The notes beneath the pieces are model-generated. The model saw only the letters and a program-made list of their open reading frames with translations. It searched no databases and had not been told where the DNA came from. Shown here one piece after another: positions 20,701-31,214 of a stretch of 64,000 nucleotides of DNA. Made by a program: the position numbers and the translations under genes. Location: contig NC_064047.1 of assembly GCF_932526225.1 (NCBI RefSeq), forward strand, positions 10,460,494-10,524,493. The letters run 5' to 3'. Position 1 is the first letter of the stretch. Every line of letters begins with the position of its first letter. Source of the stretch: Nematostella vectensis. Its lineage: Eukaryota > Cnidaria > Anthozoa > Actiniaria > Edwardsiidae.

Positions 20701-22475
20701 AAGCATCAAACAAGTCACTAGCCATTAGAGCAACCTGGGTTCCCTGCTGTCCCAAGTACACCTCAAGTGGTCCCACCCTCCGAGCCAGCCACAATCCTCT
20801 TTCAAAGACTTTCTATCTCTTATCGCGATGTTCAGATGTTGTGTCAAACGGTTTCGTCGTGTAATGGATCTTCCGCCGTGTGATAACCAGTTTGCTGGAG
20901 ACAAAACTCAACAGCATACTTAGGAAAAATTGTGAATTCTTTGATACAAATAATCTATAATTGTGATAGAGTTTCTCAAATTGCTTTTACACTTCTTTGA
21001 TGTTTGGAAGTTTGTGTTTTCTCGAGTGCGGATGCGACCTTTAAGGAAAGCGTGGTTACATAGCTTGAGCGGGCAGGGGAAAACCGAAACCACGGATTTC
21101 CCGAGCGATGACCACAAAAAACTGAGTCGCATAGTTATACAACCGCTGGAGAGGGGTCGTCTGGAAGAAGAACAAAAACTGCTTTTTTCGAGTCGTGTTA
21201 TAAGAGTTTCAGTCGCGTTGCTGGATTGGGCGCAAGACGCGCTGCCTCTAAATATTTTCATGATATAAAAAGGGAAGCCGGGAGTTCGAGTGTAGAAACA
21301 ACTGGGTTAAAGTGTTCGAGTTAACGGGGTCCACTGTATATCTGTATATCTTTCTCCCCTTCACAGAGTAAACTTGTATTTAAACAGGTTTTGCCATCAT
21401 ACATGGCGTGATCTCGGAACACGGTGTGACTTCATCAGTTGAATGTGGTCAGAAATGCCTCATGCATTATCAGTGCCGATCGTACAACTTGGTCAGCGGT
21501 TCTTCATGTCAGTTGCTCAATGTCACCAAGACAACGGCAAAAGATTCTTTGGTTGAGACACCGAACTCCATTCATTTCTATGACAAAGCTGAGGTAAGAG
21601 AATGGAATCAGACAAGGACCGATGAACGGGCAGAAAGACAGACAGAAAGACACCAAACTCAACTTACATGGGCGACAAAGATAAGGAGAGAGATAAAATA
21701 GAGACGGACAGACGGACGGACGGACGGACGGACGGACGGACGGACCGGAGGCCAAAAAGATGTCATATAATTGTGATAAATATGTGAAATGTGATATAAT
21801 GTTTTATACCTTGAATTTTTTTCCTAGACTTTTAAATCCTGCCTGGATTTCCTTAAGATTGGAATTACTGAAAATGGTATTTACACCATCACCGGAAGTG
21901 ACGACAAACAATTCAGCGTGTACTGTGACTTCCGGTCTGAACCACCCGCAGCCTGGACTCTAGTTATGGCTTTTTCTCGGAGAAACAGAAGAATCGACGC
22001 CTTCTGTAATAAGGCTTTCTCCGTCGACATCCAGCGCAACGAGAACAACCCCAACTGGAATGACTTCCGGCTGTCCCTTCCCAGAATGCAGCTCCTGAAA
22101 TCCCAGTCTACTCATTGGCGCGTTACCACAGGATTCCCGGTTTTTAGTGTAGACTACAAAGATTACGTTCGTGGAAAATTCTTGGCGTTCGACATCATGA
22201 CGTTCAGTGGAGCCGATACCTGCAAACCGGTTGAACTGGTAAACATCCGAGGATTCGTGGGAGCTAACACTGAGGCGGCGTTTTGGCAGGATGGAGCGGC
22301 TCTTCATATCGACAGCAGCGCCACTCGTTGTCAGTTCAAGTCAAACTCGGGCGCAGCCTTAAGCGAGAACAACTTTGGCTTTTACTGCGAATCGGATTCC
22401 TCCATGAATGTGAATTTTCGCGGAACGAAAGACGACGACAGCACCACTGAGTATTGGTTCGGAGGATATGCATAG
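17748..22475 (+). CDS. secreted PAN/apple plus fibrinogen-like protein, copy 1
   Basis: Three coding exons, 17748-17865, 21388-21593 and 21828-22475, give 323 residues with phases 1 and 0. Exon 1 lies after an acceptor at 17740, so a 5' UTR exon lies upstream. Exon 1: signal peptide (MAGLSMLCGFTLLMASFF). Exon 2: PAN/apple-like domain with four cysteines (SVECGQKCLMHYQCRSYNL; SSCQLLN). Exon 3: one domain that starts like a fibrinogen-related domain (SCLDFLKIGITENGIYTI; FSVYCDFRSEPPAAWTLVM) and ends EYWFGGYA. PAN and fibrinogen-like domains are known for binding carbohydrates or proteins outside the cell; a lectin or immune-recognition role is inferred. Intron 1 (3.5 kb) holds a viral-type ATPase relic. 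A paralogue of identical length lies at 31215-34369. Confidence 0.88.
18100..19830. other. intron 1 of PAN-fibrinogen-like copy 1, no gene seen
   Basis: AT-rich; includes a G-run near 19441-19448. This part has no counterpart in the second gene copy, so it was inserted here or lost there. Confidence 0.5.
19985..20520 (+). pseudogene. packaging-ATPase-like P-loop protein relic
   Basis: Decayed coding sequence across two frames. A Walker A motif (MTGSGKT) is at 19995-20015. After a frame change near 20145 an open frame to 20505 has a Walker B-like stretch (LILIDDQM) followed by NDKRISNLFTKGSHHRKLSL and IYIVQDLFHQG. This order is typical of FtsK/A32-type packaging ATPases found in endogenous DNA virus-like elements of invertebrates (Polinton, adintovirus or similar; I cannot say which). 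A segment between QGRVSRNITLN and LDQLQVLTLAKQM seems deleted. No capsid, polymerase or integrase gene is visible nearby, so only a fragment is left, in intron 1 of the PAN-fibrinogen-like gene. Confidence 0.6.
20810..21387 (+). repeat. segmental duplication segment (matches 31955-32300 and 33150-33372)
   Basis: The intron 3' part, from GACTTTCTATCTCTTATCGC onward, aligns with copy 2. Copy 2 has about 850 bp extra (around 32300-33150) between the two aligned parts. Confidence 0.85.
21709..21745 (+). repeat. (GGAC)n in intron 2 of copy 1
   Basis: About nine GGAC units. The same microsatellite sits in the same intron of copy 2 (33613-33638), so it predates the gene duplication and varies in length. 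Confidence 0.95.
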
Positions 22476-23676
22476 TCAGAACATGGCGGATCAAGGCGGG
22501 ATCCCAAGGAGCCAAAGAGATTTATGTGTGAAAAAAGCCTTAGAGAGTTTTTTCTTAGGTGCATATCCCCATCAAACCCTAATATCGCTGTATCAATTCC
22601 TGTAGCAATTTCCTGTTTGTTAGAGCTAGGAAGCCGATGTAACAATATGAATGCTAGAAGCCAATGAATTTCACCGGAGAGGGAGGGGGGGATTCTGATA
22701 AAAACAAACGTGGGTGATCGTCGGCAAAATCGATTTTAACCCTAAGGGAGGGCACTTTGGGCGTAGTCAACAAAAATTCTTACCTTCATGGGTGTAGTTG
22801 AAGGATTTTTTAAACCTAAAAGATGGCTGAATCGGGAGAAAAACGTTAAATATCCCCTTAGGGGATCGAATTGGTCGAATTTTATACTCTAAGAGATGGC
22901 AAAATCGGAAAAATCCTTCAACACCACCTGTGCGTCTAAATCCAGGGAGTGTCCAGTTTTCTTTACGTAGTTTCTTTTTTTCGTTTCGGACATTATATTT
23001 GGCACGCTAATCTGTTGAATTTTTTTCGAAACCACATGCCATTTTCACCTCTTGGTTTGGACAATTTTGTATTCTCTCACTTTATATTGAGAAATTTAAT
23101 GTAGTCACGTGAATGATGTGCATGCAGAGTCAAGTTTTAAAAAGTTGCTTAATCATGAGTGAGTTATCTTGGAGTCACCTTGACTTCATTGATAATTTTC
23201 TAAATACGCAGGGACGAGAGACCAACTCTGTCCTCACGCATTTGGCTGATTGGTTCGTTTTGCCAAATGTATCCAATTCTCCCCGTTCCCTTTTGAATCG
23301 CTTATTTTCCTTCACGTGGGACCACCACATGAATTGCTGGCCTTAGGGTATACATATAACGAGCCTATTTCTGTATGTTATGTTGTTAGTTGTAGTGTTG
23401 TTATGCTGCTGCTGCTGAAGCTGTGTGTGTTGAGTTAGAGTATGATCATATCATGGGTTCCCTGTTTTGGACATATATGTGATTATGCTAATAAAAGATC
23501 CCGGATCTTCTTCGCGATTCCGGAGCTAAGATGGCGTGTTTTGCCAATCTTCTCCCACGTTTAATCCAAATGATATTTCCCCCATCATGAACGATGAAAG
23601 AAACCCAACATGTTGTCTCTCGGGCAAACAATCAAAGCTTGAAAACACCAGACTCGCCTTCATCTTCATCTTCGTC
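22476..23676. other. 3' flank with dispersed repeat
   Basis: 22735-22932 contains words such as AAAATTCTTACC, AAGAGATGGCAAAATCGG and AAATCCTTCAAC that recur at 61531-61708 and, in part, near 10375-10400, so it is a dispersed repeat family. The rest shows nothing recognisable. Confidence 0.6.
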
Positions 23677-23940
23677 TTAACCCTATTCAGACTGCAATTG
23701 GTGTATGGCTTAACCCTATTCAGACTGCAATTGGTGTATGGCATAACCCTATTCAGACTGCAATTGGTGTATGGCTTAACCCTATTCAGACTGCAATTAG
23801 TGTATGGCTTAACCCTATTCAGACTGCAATTGGTGTATGGCTTAACCCTATTCAGGCTGCAATTGGTGTATGGCTAAACCCTATTCAGACTGCAATTGGT
23901 GTATGGCTTAACCCTATTCAGACTGCAATTGGTGTATGGC
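23677..23940 (+). repeat. 33-bp tandem array made from a transposon end
   Basis: Exactly eight 33-bp units, each TTAACCCTATTCAGACTG plus CAATTGGTGTATGGC (minor variants). The first 18 bp equal the target site and terminal inverted repeat of the MITE that starts at 23941. Because 33 is a multiple of three, the array gives a spurious repetitive open frame. Confidence 0.95.
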
Positions 23941-24684
23941 TTAACCCTATTCAGACTGGGGGGCCCTCCGGGAAAATTGCTATAACTTCTGAACTATAGC
24001 AGCTAAGAAGCTAAACCTTGGTGACCTTTCCTAATAACTATCTGCGGACGTTTTGAAATCATTGACATCATATCAAGAAAATTCAGCCAAAAACTGTCGT
24101 TTTTGCCAAACGCCGTTACTTCCATATAAGGAAACTAATATATTCCTTATTTGGAAAAAACTGCATGATTCTTGTCATTTTTAAGGTTGCCGTAACGCAG
24201 GTGCTTCGTAAACATTATGACTTGTAATTAGAAGAAGGAATCAAAACAGTGACTGTGACCATCTTTGGTCAATGGAGAAAGTATCTAAAAAGAAACTAAG
24301 AGTTCTCGGTACCAGTCCCTCAAAACGACAACGTTTTCTTCATATGGCCTAGGAGACGCTCCATGTGACCATGGCAACCGTTTTTTCACACATAGGTTTT
24401 CCCAAAAACTAAAAAGTAAAAGCCTCTTTTTACTTTATAAGTTTGTTTAGGTAACAAATTTCAAAACAGCGCTAGAATTTTGATGACGTCATTGTGACGT
24501 CATAATTGATTCAACGACACCCAAAATAAGCCGTGATGATTGTTTTCATGCTGGTGATCACTGTCTGTAAGTTTGATGGTCATAGCCCAAGCGGTTTATG
24601 AAATACGGAGGGGAGTGCCTTTTAGCCCCCCCCCCCCCCTCCAGTCACAGACAGATCAAAAAAGCCCAGTCTGAATAGGGTTAA
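23941..24684. mobile_element. TTAA-flanked MITE (piggyBac- or Kolobok-like)
   Basis: A 744-bp stretch bounded by TTAA on both sides with terminal inverted repeats CCCTATTCAGACTGGG and CCCAGTCTGAATAGGG. TTAA target duplications are known for piggyBac and Kolobok superfamilies. There is no coding capacity. A diverged, inverted relative is at 63528-63853. Confidence 0.9.
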
Positions 24685-24889
24685 AGACCCCGGCTAGTCC
24701 CCTTACAAAATAACTGCAGCTTTCATTATAGAATGACATTTTCCAAGGTATTCGTTTTTCCTTAAGTCGGTTTCTCAAGCCACTCATGTATATATCGATA
24801 AATTTGTGTCATTTCTATTTTTATTTCGGTGAATAATAAAACTAAAAGCTAACAAGTGCCTTTAAAATATGTATGCATGTGTCGATTTC

Positions 24890-25230
24890 AAAACCAACTA
24901 TAGATAAAGAAGAAAACTAGCTAAATCCAAACATTCATTATCGCATTTACAATATTATTTATCATGATCAGAATTTGCGTCACAATAAAGAACGCTGCTA
25001 CTCTCACGCACTAGATTATATTGTCACACCAAGAAACCCCTCTTTCGACCTAATAAATACAATAACGCGACTTATAACTTTACAATAATATGAAGCTTAT
25101 TTGCCAAGAACAAATAAAATATAATACAAATAAAAACTTAATGAAATGAGAACCAACATAATTAACCAGAATCGCAGTTCGGTGCATGAATTGCTCTGAA
25201 TTTTCACTTATAAAAACTGCTTTTGAGAAG
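24890..25230 (+). repeat. dispersed repeat, copy 1
   Basis: Words such as AATACAATAACGCGACTTAT, CAAGAACAAATAAAAT and AACCAGAATCGCAGTTCGG recur in reverse complement at 40960-41120. Family unknown; noncoding. Confidence 0.7.
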
Positions 25231-25789
25231 ATTCGCCGTAGTAAGTATTGATGTGTATTGTCTGAGCCCTTTTGGTTTTAAACGGCCGATCGACACCGGT
25301 GATTGACATCGCATTGATATTTGGCTCAGTGACAAAGGTAGGAGGAGGTATTTTTATTTTATTTTATTTTTTGTTACATTTGGCTTTCTGGTAGCCAAAA
25401 GGGGGTTAAAAACCCTTTCAAACCCACCTTAAATCCGCTACTGCTTCGCTTTCTATATATAGTGTTCAACAACTGCAGGTTTGTTAGCTAGACACGAGAA
25501 GGATTAAACCACCTGCTAGCCGGCTTCATTCGGGGTTATTCGGAAATGTTTTGTTTTTGAATATTGGGAATTCTGTGGAGCGTGTAAAGGCCGAGGTACG
25601 CTTGGGCGAGGGTGCGTAGAAATGAGAGCCGGTGTAACAGGGTTTTCGTTCCTACCTGATTTCGTTCCGGCCAGAACAAAATTCCTAGAAAAACAGTTCC
25701 GTCCGGAACGAATCCTTTAAACTTTCAAGATTTTATGCACGGGAGTTTATTTCTACCTTCAGAATTTAAGTTTCTACTTAATCAACGAA

Positions 25790-26050
25790 AAATTGCTAAT
25801 ATCTCCAAGCCAACTAGCTCTTTCAACACAAAACTTGTAAACAATATTACTTCGGGTGTAACAAACATGACTCGTCAATCAAAATACATGACGTCATAAG
25901 TCACGTGACCTGGTAGAAAAGCGTTAATATCTCCAAGGCATTTAGCACTTCGACCACCAAACTTAAAAAATAATACTTTGGGTGCAATAAACATGGCACA
26001 ACAGTTCCAAGTACCTAATACATCACGTCATCATTCACGTGACGCTTGTG
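25790..26050 (+). repeat. diverged tandem duplication of about 131 bp
   Basis: Two units start TTGCTAATATCTCCAAGCC and GCGTTAATATCTCCAAGGC, and both end near a TCACGTGAC word. Confidence 0.65.
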
Positions 26051-26150
26051 ATGTGCCTTGTTACTGTTGCGGTCATGACGTCATATGGTCAAGTCTACCG
26101 GGAATCTCAAGTAGTAGTCTACATTTATTAGGTACTTGGAACCGTTGTGC
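25996..26150. repeat. foldback repeat with 25-bp arms
   Basis: 25996-26020 and 26126-26150 are reverse complements with one mismatch (arm core GTTCCAAGTACCTAATA). The spacer is about 105 bp and contains TGACGTCATATG. Confidence 0.85.
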
Positions 26151-26212
26151 TCGAATATGTCTGTTCCAAGCTTCTGTCAGGGCCGGACAATTCGTCTGGG
26201 CTGGTTGGTGTT

Positions 26213-27142
26213 AGCCTGCGTAGCAAGCGTTTCTGTAGAGTTTCAGCAGGGATAGAGAGCGAGCGAGGAATGTGGCCGCGCGAAAAATGGGGCGAGCGCA
26301 AAAAAAGAAGGGGGAGGGGGAAGGGGAAGAAGTAAGCGCTTGCCAGCACTCATTGTCTTTTTGACTCAGAGTGAAGAGTCTGCGATCATTCTGTGATCGC
26401 AGAATTCGAGGATTCTGATTGGCGCGGCGCGGCTAAGGCTGAGTGACATTTCGCGGATTCACACTCATAATTTCTCAAAATAGCATTGCACATGGATCCA
26501 CTGAAAGATGTTTTAGTAACTGAGACAGGAATGCGTTTTACAAACAGCTATTTGGTGAAGGAAATTCGTTAGCCGTTTTGTCGATTGGTCCTAGCAAAGA
26601 TATATTCCAACTTGAAGCGAATTCAAAGGAAGAAAACTTGCTCGCATGTTAGTCGTTCGCGCCGTCAAGATGGAATCGTGACATTTGAGTTGGATTGGAA
26701 CTTTTTTCAGCTTGCAGTTTGGTTCTTTCCTTGTCTATATAAATTTACGGTAGGTTTCCGAGGCGCATGCATATAGAATGATGTTGAGATCGCCTAGTAA
26801 ACTCTGCTAGTACGTGTGTTCCCTTCGAAATTGGCTTTTATAAACAAAACATGACATGCGCTCAGTGATGCCGAAAGTCGCATTTGCAAATTCTGTAATT
26901 CTTAGTTTGATTAAAAGAAAAACAATTTACATTTCGCCCATCTACAATCTGCAAACCCTACAAAGAACCCAAAATGAGATCGGAGGGAGGCTTTGGGGGG
27001 AGCTAAGTTTGACAGCTGTTTCGAATTATACTCGCTTGTCATGATTTGTCACGTGCTTGCAAGCGTTTCCCTCTCTCTCCCTATTCTTCGCGCGGCCACA
27101 TTTTTCGCTCGGAACTCCACAGAAACGCTTGCTACACAGGCT
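26213..27142. mobile_element. 930-bp element with long terminal inverted repeats
   Basis: Left end AGCCTGCGTAGCAAGCGTTT; right end, reversed, AGCCTGTGTAGCAAGCGTTT. Similarity continues inward (GTGGCCGCGCGAA). A GGTGTT word occurs just outside the left end and near the right end, but a clean target duplication is not visible. No transposase coding seen, so probably a MITE. Confidence 0.8.
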
Positions 27143-27460
27143 AGAATGGTGTTTGTTGCAGACATTGCAGTCTTTTACCATCTGTCACATGCCGTTTTCC
27201 ATGCCTGGCCAGAAAATGGACTGCCTGGCAAGAAGTAGACACTATGTATCTCCTTGGTGACCCTCGTGTATGGCTTCTAGCACTATCACTCTTTGACGAT
27301 TACTCGGTTGCCCTTCAGTATGAGGCCGTCTTCCAGGATCAGGTCGGAGCTGTAGTTTTTGGATAGCCAGCATAGATGGTGTTCTTCAGTGTGTTGAGGG
27401 TATGGTCCTCATGGGCTGACTTTCTTATACATTGGATGTCTATCGGGCATGTCTTCTCTG

Positions 27461-29541
27461 TTAAGTGAACTTCGTATTCAGCGTCTTTCTTGTCGTTGGG
27501 TTTCCCGGCGAGGCATACGCGCGAAGGTCGGCAACAGGTATCGACTCTCCGCGTTTGTACTTGACCTCGCTATCGAACTTGAGACATCGTATCAGTAGTC
27601 TCTGTAATCTAGCCGGTGCATCGGTCTCGACGAGGGTATGTCTTCCGAGTATGTAGAATTCTAACTTCTCTATGCCGTACATCACTGCAAAACACTTCCT
27701 TTCTATGTTGGATTATCGAGACTCTGCAGTAGCGAGATATCTAGAAGTCATGGCAACTATTTCCCCTCGCCGTTGGGGCCTGTTTGACGAGGCCAAGCGC
27801 CTAGCCCTGCTTGGCTGGCATCGCACTGGAGGATGGTAGTAGTTGACGGATCAGGGTCGTAGTATGACAATACCTGGGCCTTTCACAGCTCATCTTTTAT
27901 CTTGTCTAGAGCTTCTTGGTGGGGTGGGGACTATTCAAAGTGGGCGTTCTTTGTAAGCTCACGTAAGGGAGCTGTGAGGGCGGCGATTCTTGTAGAGAAT
28001 CTGTTGAGATATGTTACCATAACAATCGGCGAAAGGAGCCATTTGCTGTTTTTTTGAGCGGTAATGTTCTTTACTGCTTCGAGCTTGTCAGCAGAGGGGA
28101 CTATCCCCTTTGTCGTCAGGGCGTGGCCAAAGAATTTCACCTGTTACTGCTTGAGCTGGAGCTTAGCTGTCGTTGTTAGATCGGCTGGCTTCTTACATTC
28201 TGACGAATGCCCGGTCGTGTCCTTGCTTCGTGGACCCGTAGATGATTATGTCGTCAGCGATTCCTGTGACGTTGGGGATGTCCCTAAGCACTTTGTCAAC
28301 GTCAACTTGCGTTGGAAAATGTCTTGGGACACGATTACTCCAAATGGCAAGCGTTTAAAGCGGTAAAGGCCAAAGGGTGTGTTGAGTTACAGAGTAGGCT
28401 TGACTGGCGATCTAGCTCGACGTAGTATCCTTCTCTAGTGTCTACCACTGAAAAGAACTTCTTGCCGTGAAGCTGAGGCAGTATCTCGTCTATGGTTCTG
28501 GCGTAGTAGTGCTCTTGTCGGATGTTGAGGAACTTTGGGTCCAGGCATAGTCTTACCTTTTTGCCTTCTGGTGTCTCTTTAACGTTGCAGACGACAGAGT
28601 TGACCCATTCGGTAGGCTTGTTGACCTCGGTAATGACGTCGTCGGCGATTATTTTACTTAATTTGTCCGGTGTACAGCGAACGAAAGAATATGCAGTGGT
28701 ACAGTACGCGGCGGATGGAAGACGGGCGTGGCGTTATCTAGGAGGGTGATATGGTACTTCTCGCCTGGGAATCTTCCTATCTTGTTGAAACAGTCGACGA
28801 ACTTCTCTTGGACACATTCCTTGGTCAGATTACCTTCCTGGGCGGGTTTGTACACTTCACGAGATCGTGTGATGCCTCCGGTTACCTCCTGGATGTTGAC
28901 TGTTACCAGGCATAACCCTTGTGATTGCTGGCATCCGATCATTGAGGGCTGCCCGGGAGCATCGAAGATTGTGAACTTTGCTGAGGTAAAAAAGTTCTTG
29001 TGAGTTACCTTGAAGGCTGTCGTTCCCAAGTTTTTGATAGCGTGACCTCCGTCACCCTTCAGCACCGCCCTGCTGGCTATATGTCAAGGTCGTTCACCGG
29101 AGTCTGTTTAGATATTACTCGACAGCCTCCACTGTCTGTTTCGACGTTAACGTGCCAACCATGACAATCATGCGATTGTCACCCATATCTTCGTCGCTTC
29201 TGGGGTCGTCGCTTTCGTGATCTTGTAGATGTATATCTTGGTCTTTATAGCCGGGGCTTGCGACAATTTCATCAACTTGCGACGACTTCTTCTTCATATA
29301 TACGCTTCGGGAGTGACCGATCTTGCCAAAGTACAGACATTTCTTGTGCCTTCCTTGACACGTTTCTGCTAGGTCGTGTTTGTTTCCGCATATTAAACAT
29401 CTCTTGAACTAGTGGTTTGCTCTTGCTTCTCACACTATGGCGTGTAGCCTGTTTGGCTCCCTGTGTTATGGCGTCCATTTGTGTCTTGGTACCTTCGTCA
29501 GTTTTCGCAAGGTCGTATACGTCTTTGAGGGTCAGTGCCAT
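27461..29541 (-). pseudogene. Ty3/Gypsy retrotransposon relic
   Basis: Broken pieces in pol order on the minus strand: a gag end with a degenerate zinc-knuckle region (about 29541-29270), protease to RT start (29065-28658, with a GEKYHITLLDNATPVFHPPR entry motif), RT palm (28650-28200: TEWVNSVVCNV, CLDPKFLNI, IDEILPQLHGKKFFSVVDTR and the catalytic ADDIIIYG), connection (28140-27931) and RNase H (about 27850-27461: TILQCDASQAGLGAW; YILGRHTLVETD). Several stops and frameshifts break it. No integrase, LTR or env is visible, so it is a truncated copy. Confidence 0.88.
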
Positions 29542-29834
29542 AGAAAAAAAAATTAAACAAATCTTTCAAAAAAAGTAAACCAAAATTCCCGAATTACAAT
29601 GGATTTTTTTGCTGCAAAGTCGAAATTTATCATTCTTTCATGGTGCTGACAAACACAAAACAGAATACAATAAAGGTCTCATCGGTTGCCATGTCATTGT
29701 ATTTTGTGGAAAACCGGCATTGTATTCTTTATTGTGTCCAGTCAGGGGTCAACGAAAATTTTTTTTACAGTGAAATGGGAGGCTTTGAAATTTTAAGGTG
29801 TTTTGATTAAAAATCTCAATTTAATGAACACTCC
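29542..29834. other. spacer with a small inverted repeat
   Basis: ACAGAATACAATAAAGG near 29660 and ATTGTATTCTTTATTGTG near 29717 are imperfect reverse complements. Nothing else seen. Confidence 0.45.
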
Positions 29835-31207
29835 CTAACAACAACAATAGTTCATCTTGTATCCCCCTTATGATATTCTTAATATAATCACTAATACAAT
29901 CATCATCTTTTTAGCACCATAAGGGGGTTACAAGACAGGTAAATAGAAACTTTAAGTTAGGAATGTCGTATTAAAGTCTCTTGTTGATCTTCAGCAAAAC
30001 GAAAAAAAAGCCGCTCCCCTCCCTACTACGCTTTCTATTGAAACATCCGACTATCTGCTTAATTACTAGCAGCGGTAATTAGCTAATTACTGCTACTAGT
30101 AATTAAGCAGAGAGTCGGATGCTTCAACAACAATTAAAAGAATAGTAGAGAGAGCGGGAAGGGCATATTCTGCAAGTTTTTTTTTTTAGACTCAGGACCC
30201 TCGTTATTTTCCACGGTAAGGCTTTATCATATTAATATAATTTCATTTTTTATTTAATGCCTAAAGCAGATTACTCAATACTTACCCCTTACTCAATGGG
30301 AGATAAAATTGTTTCTTATGGAATTGGGGCCTGACGCGGGATAATGTGCTCTTATGCATGAAAGACGTGGCGAGTAATTTAAAAGAAGTTTTGACAAAAC
30401 ATGCATCGAAATAAGATTATGATTGCACCTTACTCAATGGCAAATAAAATTGCTTCATATGGAACTGTGACCTTACGTGGGATAATGTGCTCTTATGCAT
30501 GAAAGATGTGGCAAGTAGAAGAATTGGCAAAACATAAGTCGGGAATAAATTATAATTGCACCTTAACCAATGGGAATGTAAAGGTGGACGATACATAAGC
30601 ATAAAAAAGTCTTCTAGTATAAGTACATAGCCGTTTCTATGGATTGCATATCGGTTGCTATGGGCCATGTCAGGTGTACAAAATGATAAAAACAATGTGA
30701 ATCATATCTTATTTTATCGAATTTAAAATTGACATATAAAATTTTCATTATCGATTCGAGATTTTCAACACGTCCCTTTTTTCCTGTTTCGAATAAAAAA
30801 TGGTTGGTCACTTGTTTTATTAAGAATATAAACAGGTGTTTCTTCTTTAAGTGAGAAACATACATCTTAATTATGAACAAAAATAGAAACTAAAAATTTT
30901 ATAACGTTGTTCAAATTGCTGACAGTGTTAGGTTTCCAAAATTTGCATTTCGACCCTGTTTACTTGTTTACTTAGACTTATAATCAATGTGCCCGTTCAC
31001 CTGTTTTAGCTTAAGTCTGAGTCCAACGGTTTTTCCAAAATCATTGGGCATTATTGTTTACACAAGCTTAGGTTTGTTTTAAACAAAAAAAGCACCCGTC
31101 TCGTATTACTGTTTTTTACACGGTTCCGCTGAGGTATGAATGATGAATGTATTCTAATGATTCTGTTTTTTATCCTGATACAATAATTATAAATTGTTCC
31201 TTTTCAG
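29835..31207 (+). repeat. upstream half of segmental duplication, copy 2
   Basis: Aligns with 15882-17740. It lacks the 220-bp tandem duplication and about 300 bp present in copy 1. Confidence 0.85.
30044..30121. repeat. 78-bp near-perfect palindrome
   Basis: Arms CATCCGACTATCTGCTTAAT and ATTAAGCAGAGAGTCGGATG pair with few mismatches and almost no loop. Copy 1 (around 16105-16162) keeps only the right arm clearly. Confidence 0.85.
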
Positions 31208-31214
31208 GATAAAG

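Noticed and set aside
23526-23877. Repetitive LTLFRLQLVYG protein
   Set aside because: It is the translation of the 33-bp transposon-end array; 33 is a multiple of three, so the frame stays open by chance.
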